Source: UBA6921 sp031363085 (GTDB lineage: Bacteria > Pseudomonadota > Gammaproteobacteria > SG8-11). From it: a stretch of 64,000 nucleotides of DNA. Positions 1-8,365 of this stretch are shown one piece after another. The notes below the pieces were generated by a model. It was not told the origin of the DNA, did no database searches, and worked only from the letters and a program-made list of their open reading frames with translations. The first letter of the stretch is position 1. Every line of letters begins with the position of its first letter. Location of the stretch: the NCBI GenBank assembly GCA_031363085.1, contig JANLTU010000203.1, positions 1 through 64,000 of the forward strand, read 5' to 3'. Position numbers and translations under genes: made by a program.

Positions 1-1611
1 AGTGCGACCCGCGCACAAGCGCTGCAACGCGGGCAGTAAAGCGCGTTCGTAGGTTACGTCCAGCGCGGAGGTGGGTTCGTCCAGCAATACGATGCGCGGT
101 GAGCGTAAAAATAGCCGCGCAATGGCGATGCGTTGCCGTTCGCCGCCCGACAGAAACGCGCCACGCTCGCCGACCAGGGTCGCATAACCCTGCGGTAATC
201 CGGCGATGAAGTCGGCAAGCCCGGCGTCATCGGCGGCGTTGCGAATCTGTTCCGGCGTGGCGTTGGCACCCAGTGCGATGTTTTCGGCCACGCTGCGATT
301 CAGCAGTAAAATGTCTTGCGGCACCACGCCGATGAAGGCGCGCCACGTGGCGAGCCGCAAGTCGCGCAGGTCCATGTCATCGACGCAGATGCGCCCGTGT
401 TCCGGGGTTTGCAGGCGCAGCAACACATCGAGCAAGGTGCTCTTGCCAGAGGCGTTGCGCCCAATGATGGCGATCTTCTCGCCTGCGGCGACGTGACAGG
501 TGATGTCTTGCAGCGCGGGCCGCGCCGCGCCGGGGTAACGGTAATGAATGCCTTCGATGCGCACGTGCCCCTGGATATCGGTGGGCGCGAGCGCATCGGG
601 GCGCTCTTGGCTGTCGAGCGTCTCGGCCAATAAATCATGCAGGCGTGCGGCTGACACACTGGCGTATTGCAGGCGCGGCAGCACGCGCGAAAACCGCGAC
701 ATCGGATCGGCCGACAATTGCATGTAGGCCAGAAACGCCACCAGACCGCCCGCCGTGAGTTCGCCGTGCAACATCGCCCACCCGCCGATCAGCAACACGA
801 CGACGATGCCCGCATATTCCGCGAAGCCCAAAAACGGCGTCACCACCGCGCGCACTGCGCCGGTCTCTTCCATGTGGTGGGTGTAACGTTGCGAAGCTTC
901 TTTGATGCGCTGTTCCCCCCCGGCGCTGGCATCGAAAGTGGCGAGGGTGCGCGCCGCGCTGAAGTCTTCTTGCATCTGCGCGGTGAGGTCGGCCGTACCT
1001 TGCATCGCGCGCGTCTGCGCCTTCCAGCCACGGTGTCCAAGCGCAAACGCAAACGCGATGGATCCCGCGATAAACACCAGCACGATCAGCGCCAGTAGCG
1101 GATTGAGGAAGAACATCGCAATCAGTAGGCCCAGCAGCGTGGCCGCGTCGTAAGGCACTTCAGAAACCAAGTCTAGTGTGGAGTCTTGTAGGTTTTGAAT
1201 GTCGGTGATCAAGTGCGTGAGGATCTCGCCGATCTTGCGTTGCGCGAGAAAATTTTGCGACTGCGCCTGCATGCGGCGGTAGAGCCGCTCGCGCAATTGC
1301 GCCGTGCCGCGATACACCACGCGGTTATACAAACGGTTGAGCGCCGCGCTGGTGAGGTATTGAAGGAGGGCGACAAGTAAGATTGCGCCACACAACCATA
1401 GCACTTGCTGGAAAATGCCGCTGATCGCTGCGGCATCGCGATTTTCGGTGATCATGTCGATCACGATCTTGGCGAGCCACGGCATCGCCACGTCGGCCGC
1501 GACCACCACCACGATCAACAGCAGCGACAGCGTGATCACTTGCGGCGAGAGGTAAAATTCCTTGGCGAGATGCAGCAGCGGGCGCAACCGTGGGCGTGGT
1601 TCGCCAGCCAT
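1..1611 (-). CDS. ABC exporter, fused permease-ATPase (partial)
   Basis: A fused half-transporter of the MsbA/ABCB exporter type. Its C-terminus is cut by the left edge. Reading leftward from the ATG at 1611, an N-terminal membrane domain with several long hydrophobic stretches occupies roughly residues 20-300. An ATPase domain follows, with Walker A GRNASGKS, signature FLSGGE and Walker B IVLLDEPTSALD. Such proteins usually dimerise and export lipids, peptides or small molecules, but nothing here fixes the substrate. The start codon shares one base with the stop of the upstream acetyltransferase (TGATG). The three genes therefore look like one translationally coupled operon. No peptidase C39 domain is seen at the N-terminus, which argues against a classic bacteriocin processing exporter. 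Confidence 0.85.
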   Translation of the reverse strand, partial: MAGEPRPRLRPLLHLAKEFYLSPQVITLSLLLIVVVVAADVAMPWLAKIVIDMITENRDAAAISGIFQQVLWLCGAILLVALLQYLTSAALNRLYNRVVYRGTAQLRERLYRRMQAQSQNFLAQRKIGEILTHLITDIQNLQDSTLDLVSEVPYDAATLLGLLIAMFFLNPLLALIVLVFIAGSIAFAFALGHRGWKAQTRAMQGTADLTAQMQEDFSAARTLATFDASAGGEQRIKEASQRYTHHMEETGAVRAVVTPFLGFAEYAGIVVVLLIGGWAMLHGELTAGGLVAFLAYMQLSADPMSRFSRVLPRLQYASVSAARLHDLLAETLDSQERPDALAPTDIQGHVRIEGIHYRYPGAARPALQDITCHVAAGEKIAIIGRNASGKSTLLDVLLRLQTPEHGRICVDDMDLRDLRLATWRAFIGVVPQDILLLNRSVAENIALGANATPEQIRNAADDAGLADFIAGLPQGYATLVGERGAFLSGGERQRIAIARLFLRSPRIVLLDEPTSALDVTYERALLPALQRLCAGRT

Positions 1612-2168
1612 CAAAACCTGCCTTTGGTGCGGGCCGTGGCGGCGAAATATTCGCTGGCCAGCATGCTGAAAAAGTGCACGTCACCATAACCCTGCGGCGA
1701 TTTCACATAGGCGCGCAAGCATGCCTCTTCTTTTAACAAGCGTTTGAACAGTGCCAGGGCGTGAGAATTAGAGCCATAAACAAAGGCGTAGACCTTGTGC
1801 AGATTCAGGCTGCGAAACGCCGCATGGCCGACTTTTTCCACCACCGCCAGGGCGGTGAGCGAACGCCGTAACGACGACGGGCCCACGAACACAATCAATT
1901 CGGCGTTGCGACTCACCCAGTTGATCCAGACAAAATGGATCAGCCCCAGCGGTTCGCCCGCGCGTTCCACCAACAGCCCCAAACCGCCGTCGCGAAATGG
2001 GTCGCTGGATTCAAACAGCGCGAGCGTCTCGCGCAGTCGCGAGACGTCGATGGTCTCGTCTTCGATGGCGTCACGTACCGCCGGGTCTTGCAGCCAGCGC
2101 CGCAACAACGGCCGGTCCGCCGGGCACAGACGGCGCAGAATAATGGGCTCGCGCCCCGCTTTACTCAC
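1611..2168 (-). CDS. GNAT family N-acetyltransferase
   Basis: A protein of 185 residues with a GNAT-like layout: an ILRRLCPADRPLLRRWL opening, a central beta/alpha core, and a C-terminal NLHKVYAFVYGSNSHALALF segment. The last resembles the end of the acetyl-CoA fold of RimJ/RimL-like enzymes. The acceptor is unknown. Its first eight bases overlap the end of the upstream gene, and its stop overlaps the start of the ABC exporter. The trio is almost certainly co-translated. Pairing of two acetyltransferases with an exporter suggests modification and export of one small molecule or peptide, but that is inference. Confidence 0.7.
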   Translation of the reverse strand: MSKAGREPIILRRLCPADRPLLRRWLQDPAVRDAIEDETIDVSRLRETLALFESSDPFRDGGLGLLVERAGEPLGLIHFVWINWVSRNAELIVFVGPSSLRRSLTALAVVEKVGHAAFRSLNLHKVYAFVYGSNSHALALFKRLLKEEACLRAYVKSPQGYGDVHFFSMLASEYFAATARTKGRF

Positions 2169-2655
2169 TACGTTCTCCCGTCATCCAGGCATGCACGGCG
2201 ATGTCGTGTAACACACCGTTATAGAAAAAATGTTCGCGCAGCACGCCTTCGCTGCGGAAACCATAAGACTCAAGCAACTGGATTTTGTTCACGCTGGCGG
2301 TGAGGGCGAAACTTTGCACGCGCGTCAGCCGATGCTTGGCGAGGCAGTGCTGCACGAAGTCCCAGAAGCTTTGTGCGACCGCCGAACCGGGTGCGGGGTA
2401 GTCATCAAAAAATACAAAATCCAGATTCGCCAAGTCGTGCTCGGGCTGGATATCGTGCAGCGCGAAATAGGCGTACGGCGCGGCCAACGGCCCGGCCACC
2501 CACAGGCGCGCATGCGACGAGAAAAATTCGACGCAGCGACGCAGCGACGGAAACGGCAGCGGCTCGTAGATATCAATGAAAACCGGTTCCGGGCGGAACA
2601 GCAGCAACAATTGGTAGAACGCCGGAAGATCTTTTTTGTGCAGCGGGGTGAACAC
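2161..2655 (-). CDS. GNAT family N-acetyltransferase
   Basis: A protein of 164 residues beginning MFTPLHKKDLPAFYQLL and ending in a typical GNAT tail, where SVNKIQLLESYGFRSEGVLR matches the N-x-x-A/x-x-L-x-x-x-GF pattern of the acetyl-CoA fold. It is the first gene of a leftward operon with a second acetyltransferase and an ABC exporter. Neither acetyltransferase has an obvious partner substrate gene here. The two are of similar size but only loosely alike by eye, so an ancient duplication is possible but not shown. Function beyond acyl transfer is not assignable. Confidence 0.7.
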   Translation of the reverse strand: MFTPLHKKDLPAFYQLLLLFRPEPVFIDIYEPLPFPSLRRCVEFFSSHARLWVAGPLAAPYAYFALHDIQPEHDLANLDFVFFDDYPAPGSAVAQSFWDFVQHCLAKHRLTRVQSFALTASVNKIQLLESYGFRSEGVLREHFFYNGVLHDIAVHAWMTGERSE

Positions 2656-2989
2656 TCAAGTTGCCCTATTCGATCCACAGGATGCTCCCGAGCGATCCAG
2701 GGAGAGCACAGCAAAAGCGGGTTGTATCATCCGTGCTTAGTTTGCGTCAAATGCGGGTGAGACGGCCGCTTCCAATGCAACGATGGCGCTAAGCTCAGTC
2801 GTCAATCGTGAGTGGCATCTCCATCAAGTCGCCAAGTTTCGAGATGGCGTCATGGACGGTTGTAGAAGAACGCAGCGCGGTTATTTCCGGTGCCGCTCAT
2901 TACGATGAAGTAGACTACACCATGCGTCGCAGACCGCGCTGCTTCGTGCGATCAGCGTTGCACCAAATCAGACTTCGTACGGTTTCATG

Positions 2990-3006
2990 CGCGCCCGATT
3001 GGTGCG
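2990..3006 (+). promoter_or_regulatory. Candidate NtrC enhancer site
   Basis: The 17-mer CGCGCCCGATTGGTGCG keeps the TTGGTGC half-site and the GC..C of the other half of the enteric NtrC dyad. It lies about 100 bp upstream of the sigma-54 promoter, a usual enhancer distance. A second half-site, TTGCACCAA, is at 2958-2966. The assignment rests on matching by eye. Confidence 0.4.
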
Positions 3007-3103
3007 ATGACGGCGTTCTATGCGGCAGTTAGTGCGCGCTCTAGCGTAGGTAAATACAGTAAATCCGTGGTGAAACACGGCTCTAAGCGATGCGCGCTGC
3101 ACA

Positions 3104-3119
3104 TGGCACACGATTTGTT
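3104..3119 (+). promoter_or_regulatory. Candidate sigma-54 promoter of the nir/nas operon
   Basis: TGGCACACGATTTGTT fits the -24/-12 consensus TGGCAC-N5-TTGC. The one departure is GT in place of the -12 GC. It lies 44 bp upstream of the nirB ATG, and an AAGGAG ribosome-binding site follows near 3149. Sigma-54 with NtrC is the usual control of assimilatory nitrate genes in proteobacteria. Confidence 0.6.
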
Positions 3120-3163
3120 ATAGAGATGGGCAACGAGGGTAATGATGTGAAGGAGTTTAGTGA

Positions 3164-5599
3164 ATGAAAGAACGTTTAGTTTTGATCGGCAATGGCATGG
3201 CGGGCGTGCGCACGCTGGAGGAAATGTTGAAGCTTGCGCCTGATGCGTACGACATCACCGTGTTCGGCGCAGAGCCTTACGGAAATTACAACCGCATTTT
3301 GTTGTCGCCGGTGTTGGCGGGTGAAAAAACCATCGGCGAAATTATGCTCAACGATGATGCATGGTATGCCGAACACGGCATTACCTTGCACAAGGGCAAA
3401 AAGATTACGCAGCTTGATCGCATCAAACGTCTGGTGATCGCCGACGACGGCACGAGCGCGCCCTATGATCGGGTGCTGCTGGCCACCGGCTCCAATCCGT
3501 TTGTGATTCCGGTGCCGGGGAATGACTTACCAGGCGTGATCACGTTTCGCGACATCTACGACGTAGATCGCATGCTGGAAGCGTCTACGCAGTACCAGCA
3601 CGCGGTGGTGATCGGCGGTGGTTTGCTTGGTTTGGAAGCGGCCAATGGTTTGAAGCAGCGTGGCATGAGTGTGACGGTGGTGCATCTAACCAATTCGCTG
3701 ATGGAGCGCCAGCTCGATGTGGTGGCAGGCGCGTTGTTGAAAAAATCGCTGGAAGAACGCGGCCTGCATTTTCTGATGGCCACCTCGACCGAGGCGATTG
3801 TCGGTGACGCGCGCGTCAAGGGCGTGCGTTTCAAGGGCGGCCTGGAAGTCGCGGCAGATCTGGTGGTAATGGCGGTCGGCATTCGTCCCAATACCGATCT
3901 GGCCAAGGCGTCCGGTCTGCACTGTGAACGCGGCGTGGTGGTCAGCGACACGATGCAAACGTTCGACCCGCGTATCTATGCGGTGGGCGAGTGCGTGCAG
4001 CATCGCGGCACCGCCTATGGTCTGGTTGCGCCGTTGTTCGAGCAAGCTAAAGTCTGCGCCAATCATCTCGCACAACTGGGCTACGCGCGTTACGAAGGTT
4101 CGATGACCTCGACCAAACTGAAAGTCACCGGCATTGATTTATTTTCCGCCGGCGATTTCACCGGCGACGACAGCACCGAAGACATCGTGCTCAAAGATGC
4201 GGCGCGCGGCGTGTATAAAAAAATCGTGATCAAGGACAACAAGATTGCCGGCGCGGTGATGTACGGCGACACCGGTGACGGTGCCTGGTATTTCCAATTA
4301 ATGCGCGACGGCACTGACGTGTCGGATTTTCGCGAGCATTTACTCTTCGGCCAGCATCATCTGGGCGACGCCGGCCACGGCCAAAGCAACCGTGTCGCGG
4401 CGATGGCCGACGGCGCCGAAATTTGCGGCTGCAATGGCGTTTGCAAAAGCGAAATCGTCAACGCCATCGTTGGCAAAAAACTGTTCACGCTCGAAGAAGT
4501 GCGTGCGCATACCAAGGCTTCGAGCTCGTGCGGATCGTGCACCGGTTTGGTGGAGCAATTGCTGGCGCTGACTTTGGGCGGCGACTATTCGCAGGCACCC
4601 AAGAAGAAATCCATGTGCGGTTGTACCGAGCACACACACGACGAAGTGCGCGCAGGCATCCGTGCCAATAATCTGAAAACCATGCGGGCGGTGCGTGACT
4701 TTTTTGAATGGAAGAATCCGGACGGTTGCGCTTCGTGTCGTCCCGCGTTGAACTTTTACCTGCTCAGTACCTGGCCGGGCGAGTACCAAGACGATGCGCA
4801 GTCGCGCTTCATCAACGAGCGCGCACACGCCAATATCCAGAAAGACGGCACTTACTCGGTGATTCCGCGCATCTGGGGCGGCGAAACCAACCCGGCGGAA
4901 CTGCGCGCCATCGCCGATGTGGCCGAGAAGTACAACGTACCGACGGTGAAGATCACCGGCGGTCAGCGTATCGATTTGCTGGGTGTGAAAAAAGAAGACC
5001 TGCCGAAAATGTGGGGCGACTTGAGCAAGGCGGGTTTTGTTTCCGGACATGCCTATGGTAAAGCGTTGCGAACAGTCAAGACCTGCGTCGGAAAAACTTG
5101 GTGCCGCTTCGGCACGCAAGATTCCACCACCATGGGCATCAAGCTGGAGCAGATGAGCTGGGGCTCGTGGACGCCGCACAAATTCAAAATGGCGGTGTCG
5201 GGGTGCCCACGCAATTGCGCCGAGGCGACGATCAAAGACTTCGGCGTGGTCGCGGTGGACTCCGGCTGGGAATTACACGTTGGCGGCAATGGCGGCGTAA
5301 AAGTGCGCGCCACCGATTTGCTGTGCAAGGTCGAAACCATGGACGAAGTGTTGGAATACTGCGCCGCATTCATGCAGGTGTATCGTGAAGAAGGCCGCTA
5401 TCTGGAACGCACCGCGCCGTACCTCGAACGCGTGGGCTTGACCTACGTCAAGCAGCGCGTCGTGGACGACGCAGCGGGCCGCAAATTGCTGGCTGCGCGG
5501 TTCATGGAATCGCAGAAGCTTGCGCAGATTGATCCGTGGAAACAGCATGCGGAAGCGACAGACAAACACGAATTTATTCCGATCAAGCAGGTAGTGTAA
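3164..5599 (+). CDS. nirB: NAD(P)H-dependent nitrite reductase, large subunit
   Basis: Cytoplasmic siroheme enzyme that reduces nitrite to ammonium with NAD(P)H. The 811 residues show, in order: an N-terminal FAD-binding GNGMAGVRTLEE motif; a second nucleotide-binding VVIGGGLLGLEAANG motif near residue 146; BFD-like [2Fe-2S] cysteines (CGCNGVC ... CGSC, about residues 420-460); and the siroheme/[4Fe-4S] ligands CVGKTWC near 641 and CPRNC near 682. Length and order are those of full NirB. An AAGGAG site precedes the ATG, with a sigma-54-like promoter upstream. It is the first gene of an operon with nirD and two molybdoenzymes, which together turn nitrate into ammonium. No defect is seen. Confidence 0.97.
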   Translation: MKERLVLIGNGMAGVRTLEEMLKLAPDAYDITVFGAEPYGNYNRILLSPVLAGEKTIGEIMLNDDAWYAEHGITLHKGKKITQLDRIKRLVIADDGTSAPYDRVLLATGSNPFVIPVPGNDLPGVITFRDIYDVDRMLEASTQYQHAVVIGGGLLGLEAANGLKQRGMSVTVVHLTNSLMERQLDVVAGALLKKSLEERGLHFLMATSTEAIVGDARVKGVRFKGGLEVAADLVVMAVGIRPNTDLAKASGLHCERGVVVSDTMQTFDPRIYAVGECVQHRGTAYGLVAPLFEQAKVCANHLAQLGYARYEGSMTSTKLKVTGIDLFSAGDFTGDDSTEDIVLKDAARGVYKKIVIKDNKIAGAVMYGDTGDGAWYFQLMRDGTDVSDFREHLLFGQHHLGDAGHGQSNRVAAMADGAEICGCNGVCKSEIVNAIVGKKLFTLEEVRAHTKASSSCGSCTGLVEQLLALTLGGDYSQAPKKKSMCGCTEHTHDEVRAGIRANNLKTMRAVRDFFEWKNPDGCASCRPALNFYLLSTWPGEYQDDAQSRFINERAHANIQKDGTYSVIPRIWGGETNPAELRAIADVAEKYNVPTVKITGGQRIDLLGVKKEDLPKMWGDLSKAGFVSGHAYGKALRTVKTCVGKTWCRFGTQDSTTMGIKLEQMSWGSWTPHKFKMAVSGCPRNCAEATIKDFGVVAVDSGWELHVGGNGGVKVRATDLLCKVETMDEVLEYCAAFMQVYREEGRYLERTAPYLERVGLTYVKQRVVDDAAGRKLLAARFMESQKLAQIDPWKQHAEATDKHEFIPIKQVV

Positions 5600-5602
5600 A
5601 CA

Positions 5603-5688
5603 ATATTGAATGTTAAAGCGTGAATGTTGAATTCCGGAGCGCGCAGCGCGCGTCAATTCAATATTCAGCATTCAAAATTAAACATTTG
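5603..5688. repeat. Intercistronic palindromic repeat, copy A
   Basis: An imperfect palindrome filling most of the nirB-nirD gap. The left arm is ATTGAATGTT...GTGAATGTTGAATT, the centre GCGCGCAGCGCGC, and the right arm AATTCAATATTCAGCATTC. Related copies lie at 19553 and 59719, also between same-strand genes. It probably folds into a long hairpin in the mRNA. Confidence 0.75.
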
Positions 5689-5697
5689 GAGTTATGC

Positions 5698-6051
5698 ATG
5701 GGCTGGATTGAAGTCGGCAGTCTTATCGATATTCCCAAACTTGGTGCGCGCGTGGTGCGCACCGCGCAGGGCGACGTGGCGGTGTTTCGTACCGCGAATG
5801 ATGGCGTATTCGCGCTCGACGACAAGTGCCCGCACAAGGGCGGCCCGTTATCGCAAGGCATCGTGTTCGACAATCGCGTTGCCTGCCCGTTGCATAACTG
5901 GGTGATCGATCTAGAACAAGGTTGCGCGACGGGGCCGGATGTCGGCTGCACGCGCAAGCATGAAGTCAAGGTGGAGGGCGGACAGGTGTTTTTGAAGCTG
6001 TCCACCGCGAGCAACGTGATGATGTTTGCCGGACAAACGGCGGAAGCATAA
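5698..6051 (+). CDS. nirD: Nitrite reductase small subunit, Rieske-type
   Basis: Small subunit of the NirBD assimilatory nitrite reductase, 117 residues from the ATG at 5698. A GGAG at 5687 supports this start over upstream in-frame codons that would lie inside the palindromic repeat. The Rieske-like fold keeps both metal-binding pairs, CPH (C-x-H) and CPLH (C-x2-H). Many NirD proteins have lost these cysteines, so this copy may still carry a [2Fe-2S] cluster. The gene is separated from nirB by a repeat element rather than overlapping it. Confidence 0.93.
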   Translation: MGWIEVGSLIDIPKLGARVVRTAQGDVAVFRTANDGVFALDDKCPHKGGPLSQGIVFDNRVACPLHNWVIDLEQGCATGPDVGCTRKHEVKVEGGQVFLKLSTASNVMMFAGQTAEA

Positions 6052-6071
6052 CTTACGGGGAGGGGATAACG

Positions 6072-8255
6072 ATGCTGTTCGGGCGCAATAAAAAAAATCC
6101 GATCAAGATCGCGGATAAGGGAATTGTCGATTGGAAGTACACCACTTGCGGCTATTGTTCCACCGGCTGCTCGATCGAAGTCGGCATGAACGCGGAAGGC
6201 AAAGCCGTGGGCACGCGCGGGGTCGCGGGCGCCGACGTCAATCGCGGCAAGCTGTGTTTGAAGGGTATTTTCGAGCACGAATTGTTTTACAGCCCGGGGC
6301 GCGGCAAAACACCGTTGCTGCGCGAAAAACTGCACGAGCCGTTTTGCGAAACCAATTGGGACACAGCGCTGGATAAAGTCGCCAGCGAGATCAAACGCAT
6401 TCAAGGTAAATACGGGCGCGATTCCTTCGCCGTGGTGTCCACGGGTCAGATCATGACCGAAGAATTTTACACGCTGGGCAAGCTCACGCGCGGTGTGCTG
6501 GGCACTAACAATTACGACGGCAACACCACGCTGTGCATGTCGTCGGCGGTGTCCGGTTACAAGCGCTCGTTCGGTTCCGATGGGCCGCCAGGTTGTTATG
6601 AAGATTTCGAACACACCCAATGCCTCATTGCGTTCGGTTCCAATTTGCCTGAGCAGCACCCGATCATTTTCTGGCGCCTGCGCCAAGCTCTGGAAAAACG
6701 CAAGTTTCCGGTGATTGTGGTCGACCCGCGCGTCACCATGTTTGCGCAGATGGCCGACATGCACTTGCCGATCACCCCCGGCACCGATGTGGTGTTGCTG
6801 AACAGTTTGGCGCACGTGATTTTGAAAGAAGGCTTGGACCAGCGCGAATACATCAACGCGCACACCAGCGGCTTCGACGACTACGCCAAGCTGGTTGAGC
6901 AATATGATCCGGTGAGCGCCTCGCGCGTCTGCGGCATCGACGAAGACACCATCCGCAACGTTGCTCGGCTGTATGCGAAGGCGGGCGCGGCGATGAGCAT
7001 CTGGACCATGGGCATCAACCAGAGCACGCACGGGTCCGATGGCGTAGTGGCGATCAACAATCTGAATCTGATCACCGGCAACATCGGCAAGCCCGGTGGC
7101 ACCAGCCTGTCGATCACCGGTCAGTGCAACGCGATGGGTACGCGCGAGTGGTCATCGTGTTCCGGCTTGCCCGGTTATCGTGCGCTGGAAAAAGATAAGG
7201 ATCGTGAAGACATCGCCAAGTTCTGGGGCATCGATCCGGAATTCTTCCCGAAGAAGCGCGGCTTGTTTCAGACGGATATTTTTCCCGCCATCGAAACTGG
7301 CCAAATCAAAGGACTGTGGATCATCGCGACCAACCCGATGACCTCGATGACCAACTCGGCGCGTATCCGCAAGACCTTCGAGAACCTCGAATTTCTGGTG
7401 GTGCAAGACTCTTATTCCGATGTCGAGACCAACGAATACAGCCATGTTTATTTTCCGGCGGCGGTGTGGGCCGAGAAGCAGGGCTGTTTCACCAACACCG
7501 AGCGGCGCGTGAATCTGATTCGCAACGTGATGCCGCCGTATGCGGATTCAAAGCCGGACTTCTGGATTTTCAACCAAATGGCCAAGCGCTTCGAGGGTGG
7601 CAACAAGATCAAATTTCCCGAGACCACCGAAGGGGCCTTCGAAGAAATGCGCGCGCTTTCCAAGGGACGCATGCTTGACTATTCCGGCATGACCTACGAA
7701 AAGCTGGAAAAGCAACGCGGCATTCAATGGCCGTGCAACGAAGAAACGGCTGCGAACGGCTCGCCGCGCCTGTACACCGACGGTAAATTCCAGCACTACG
7801 ACGGCAAGGCCAAGCTGATTCCGTTGCCATTTATCGACAATAACGAGCGCCCCGACGACGAGTATCCGTTCTGGCTCAACAGCGGCCGCGTGGTCGAACA
7901 TTTTCATACCCGCACACGCACCGGCAAGATCGGCAACCTGAACAAATTCAGTCCCACGCCCTACATGGAAATGAACCCCGACGCCGCGCACGAACTCGGT
8001 ATCCAACACGGGCGTTACGCGCGCCTCACCTCACGGCGCGGCGACGCGGTGGTGATGGTGCAACTGACGCAGCGCGTGCCGCCGAACATGGTGTTCATCC
8101 CGTTTCATTTTCACGAGTGCGTAAACCGCTTGACACTGGGCCTGCTCGATCCGCATTCGCGTCAGCCGGCATTTAAACAAAGCGCAGTGAAAATTGAAGC
8201 GGCGACCGATCAACACGCGGCGGCGGTGCGCAATCTGGCGGCACGTACCTATTGA
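6072..8255 (+). CDS. Molybdopterin oxidoreductase catalytic subunit (nitrate reductase-like)
   Basis: A DMSO-reductase-family molybdoenzyme of 727 residues. Near the N-terminus is a [4Fe-4S] motif C-x2-C-x3-C (residues 26, 29, 33) with a fourth cysteine in KLCLKG near 61. The conserved NTTLCMSSAVSGYKRSFG segment has the probable Mo-ligand cysteine near 155. There is no twin-arginine signal, so the protein should be cytoplasmic. It lies 20 bp after nirD, preceded by a GGGGAGGGG stretch, and is followed by a fused FeS/membrane-anchor gene. The simplest reading is a quinol- or ferredoxin-linked assimilatory nitrate reductase of NarB/NasA type. A formate dehydrogenase-like role cannot be excluded, because the operon holds a second, more canonical NasA. 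Confidence 0.8.
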   Translation: MLFGRNKKNPIKIADKGIVDWKYTTCGYCSTGCSIEVGMNAEGKAVGTRGVAGADVNRGKLCLKGIFEHELFYSPGRGKTPLLREKLHEPFCETNWDTALDKVASEIKRIQGKYGRDSFAVVSTGQIMTEEFYTLGKLTRGVLGTNNYDGNTTLCMSSAVSGYKRSFGSDGPPGCYEDFEHTQCLIAFGSNLPEQHPIIFWRLRQALEKRKFPVIVVDPRVTMFAQMADMHLPITPGTDVVLLNSLAHVILKEGLDQREYINAHTSGFDDYAKLVEQYDPVSASRVCGIDEDTIRNVARLYAKAGAAMSIWTMGINQSTHGSDGVVAINNLNLITGNIGKPGGTSLSITGQCNAMGTREWSSCSGLPGYRALEKDKDREDIAKFWGIDPEFFPKKRGLFQTDIFPAIETGQIKGLWIIATNPMTSMTNSARIRKTFENLEFLVVQDSYSDVETNEYSHVYFPAAVWAEKQGCFTNTERRVNLIRNVMPPYADSKPDFWIFNQMAKRFEGGNKIKFPETTEGAFEEMRALSKGRMLDYSGMTYEKLEKQRGIQWPCNEETAANGSPRLYTDGKFQHYDGKAKLIPLPFIDNNERPDDEYPFWLNSGRVVEHFHTRTRTGKIGNLNKFSPTPYMEMNPDAAHELGIQHGRYARLTSRRGDAVVMVQLTQRVPPNMVFIPFHFHECVNRLTLGLLDPHSRQPAFKQSAVKIEAATDQHAAAVRNLAARTY

Positions 8256-8267
8256 TGTGCTGCTAGT

Positions 8268-8307
8268 AAACCATGAGGTCGGAGCGCCGCCCTCGGCGTG
8301 ATGGTTT
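8268..8307 (+). other. Intercistronic hairpin
   Basis: Nested inverted repeat with outer arms AAACCAT/ATGGTTT and inner arms GCGCCG/CGGCGT. It lies in the 110-bp gap between the molybdoenzyme and FeS/anchor genes. There is no T-run, so processing or stabilisation of the mRNA is likelier than termination. Confidence 0.5.
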
Positions 8308-8365
8308 GCGGCGCAGCTTTAAGTTCGACTAAACGGCAATAGAACCTCGTTCGGAGAGACCATCC

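Larger units (their letters stand above)
2656..3163. other. Intergenic regulatory region upstream of nirB
   Basis: About 500 bp between divergent operons with no convincing gene. It contains a perfect 10-bp inverted repeat (2872-2881 with 2933-2942, arms GCAGCGCGGT/ACCGCGCTGC) around a 51-bp loop, an NtrC-like site and a sigma-54 promoter. A 74-codon open frame at 2808-3032 has no recognisable content and is treated as chance. Confidence 0.5.

Noticed and set aside
2808..3032. 74-codon ORF upstream of nirB
   Set aside because: No recognisable content and overlaps the inverted repeat and the NtrC-like site; better explained as regulatory DNA.
5658..7031. 457-codon antisense ORF
   Set aside because: It lies opposite nirD and the molybdoenzyme gene, both strongly recognised; composition is that of a shadow frame in GC-rich DNA.
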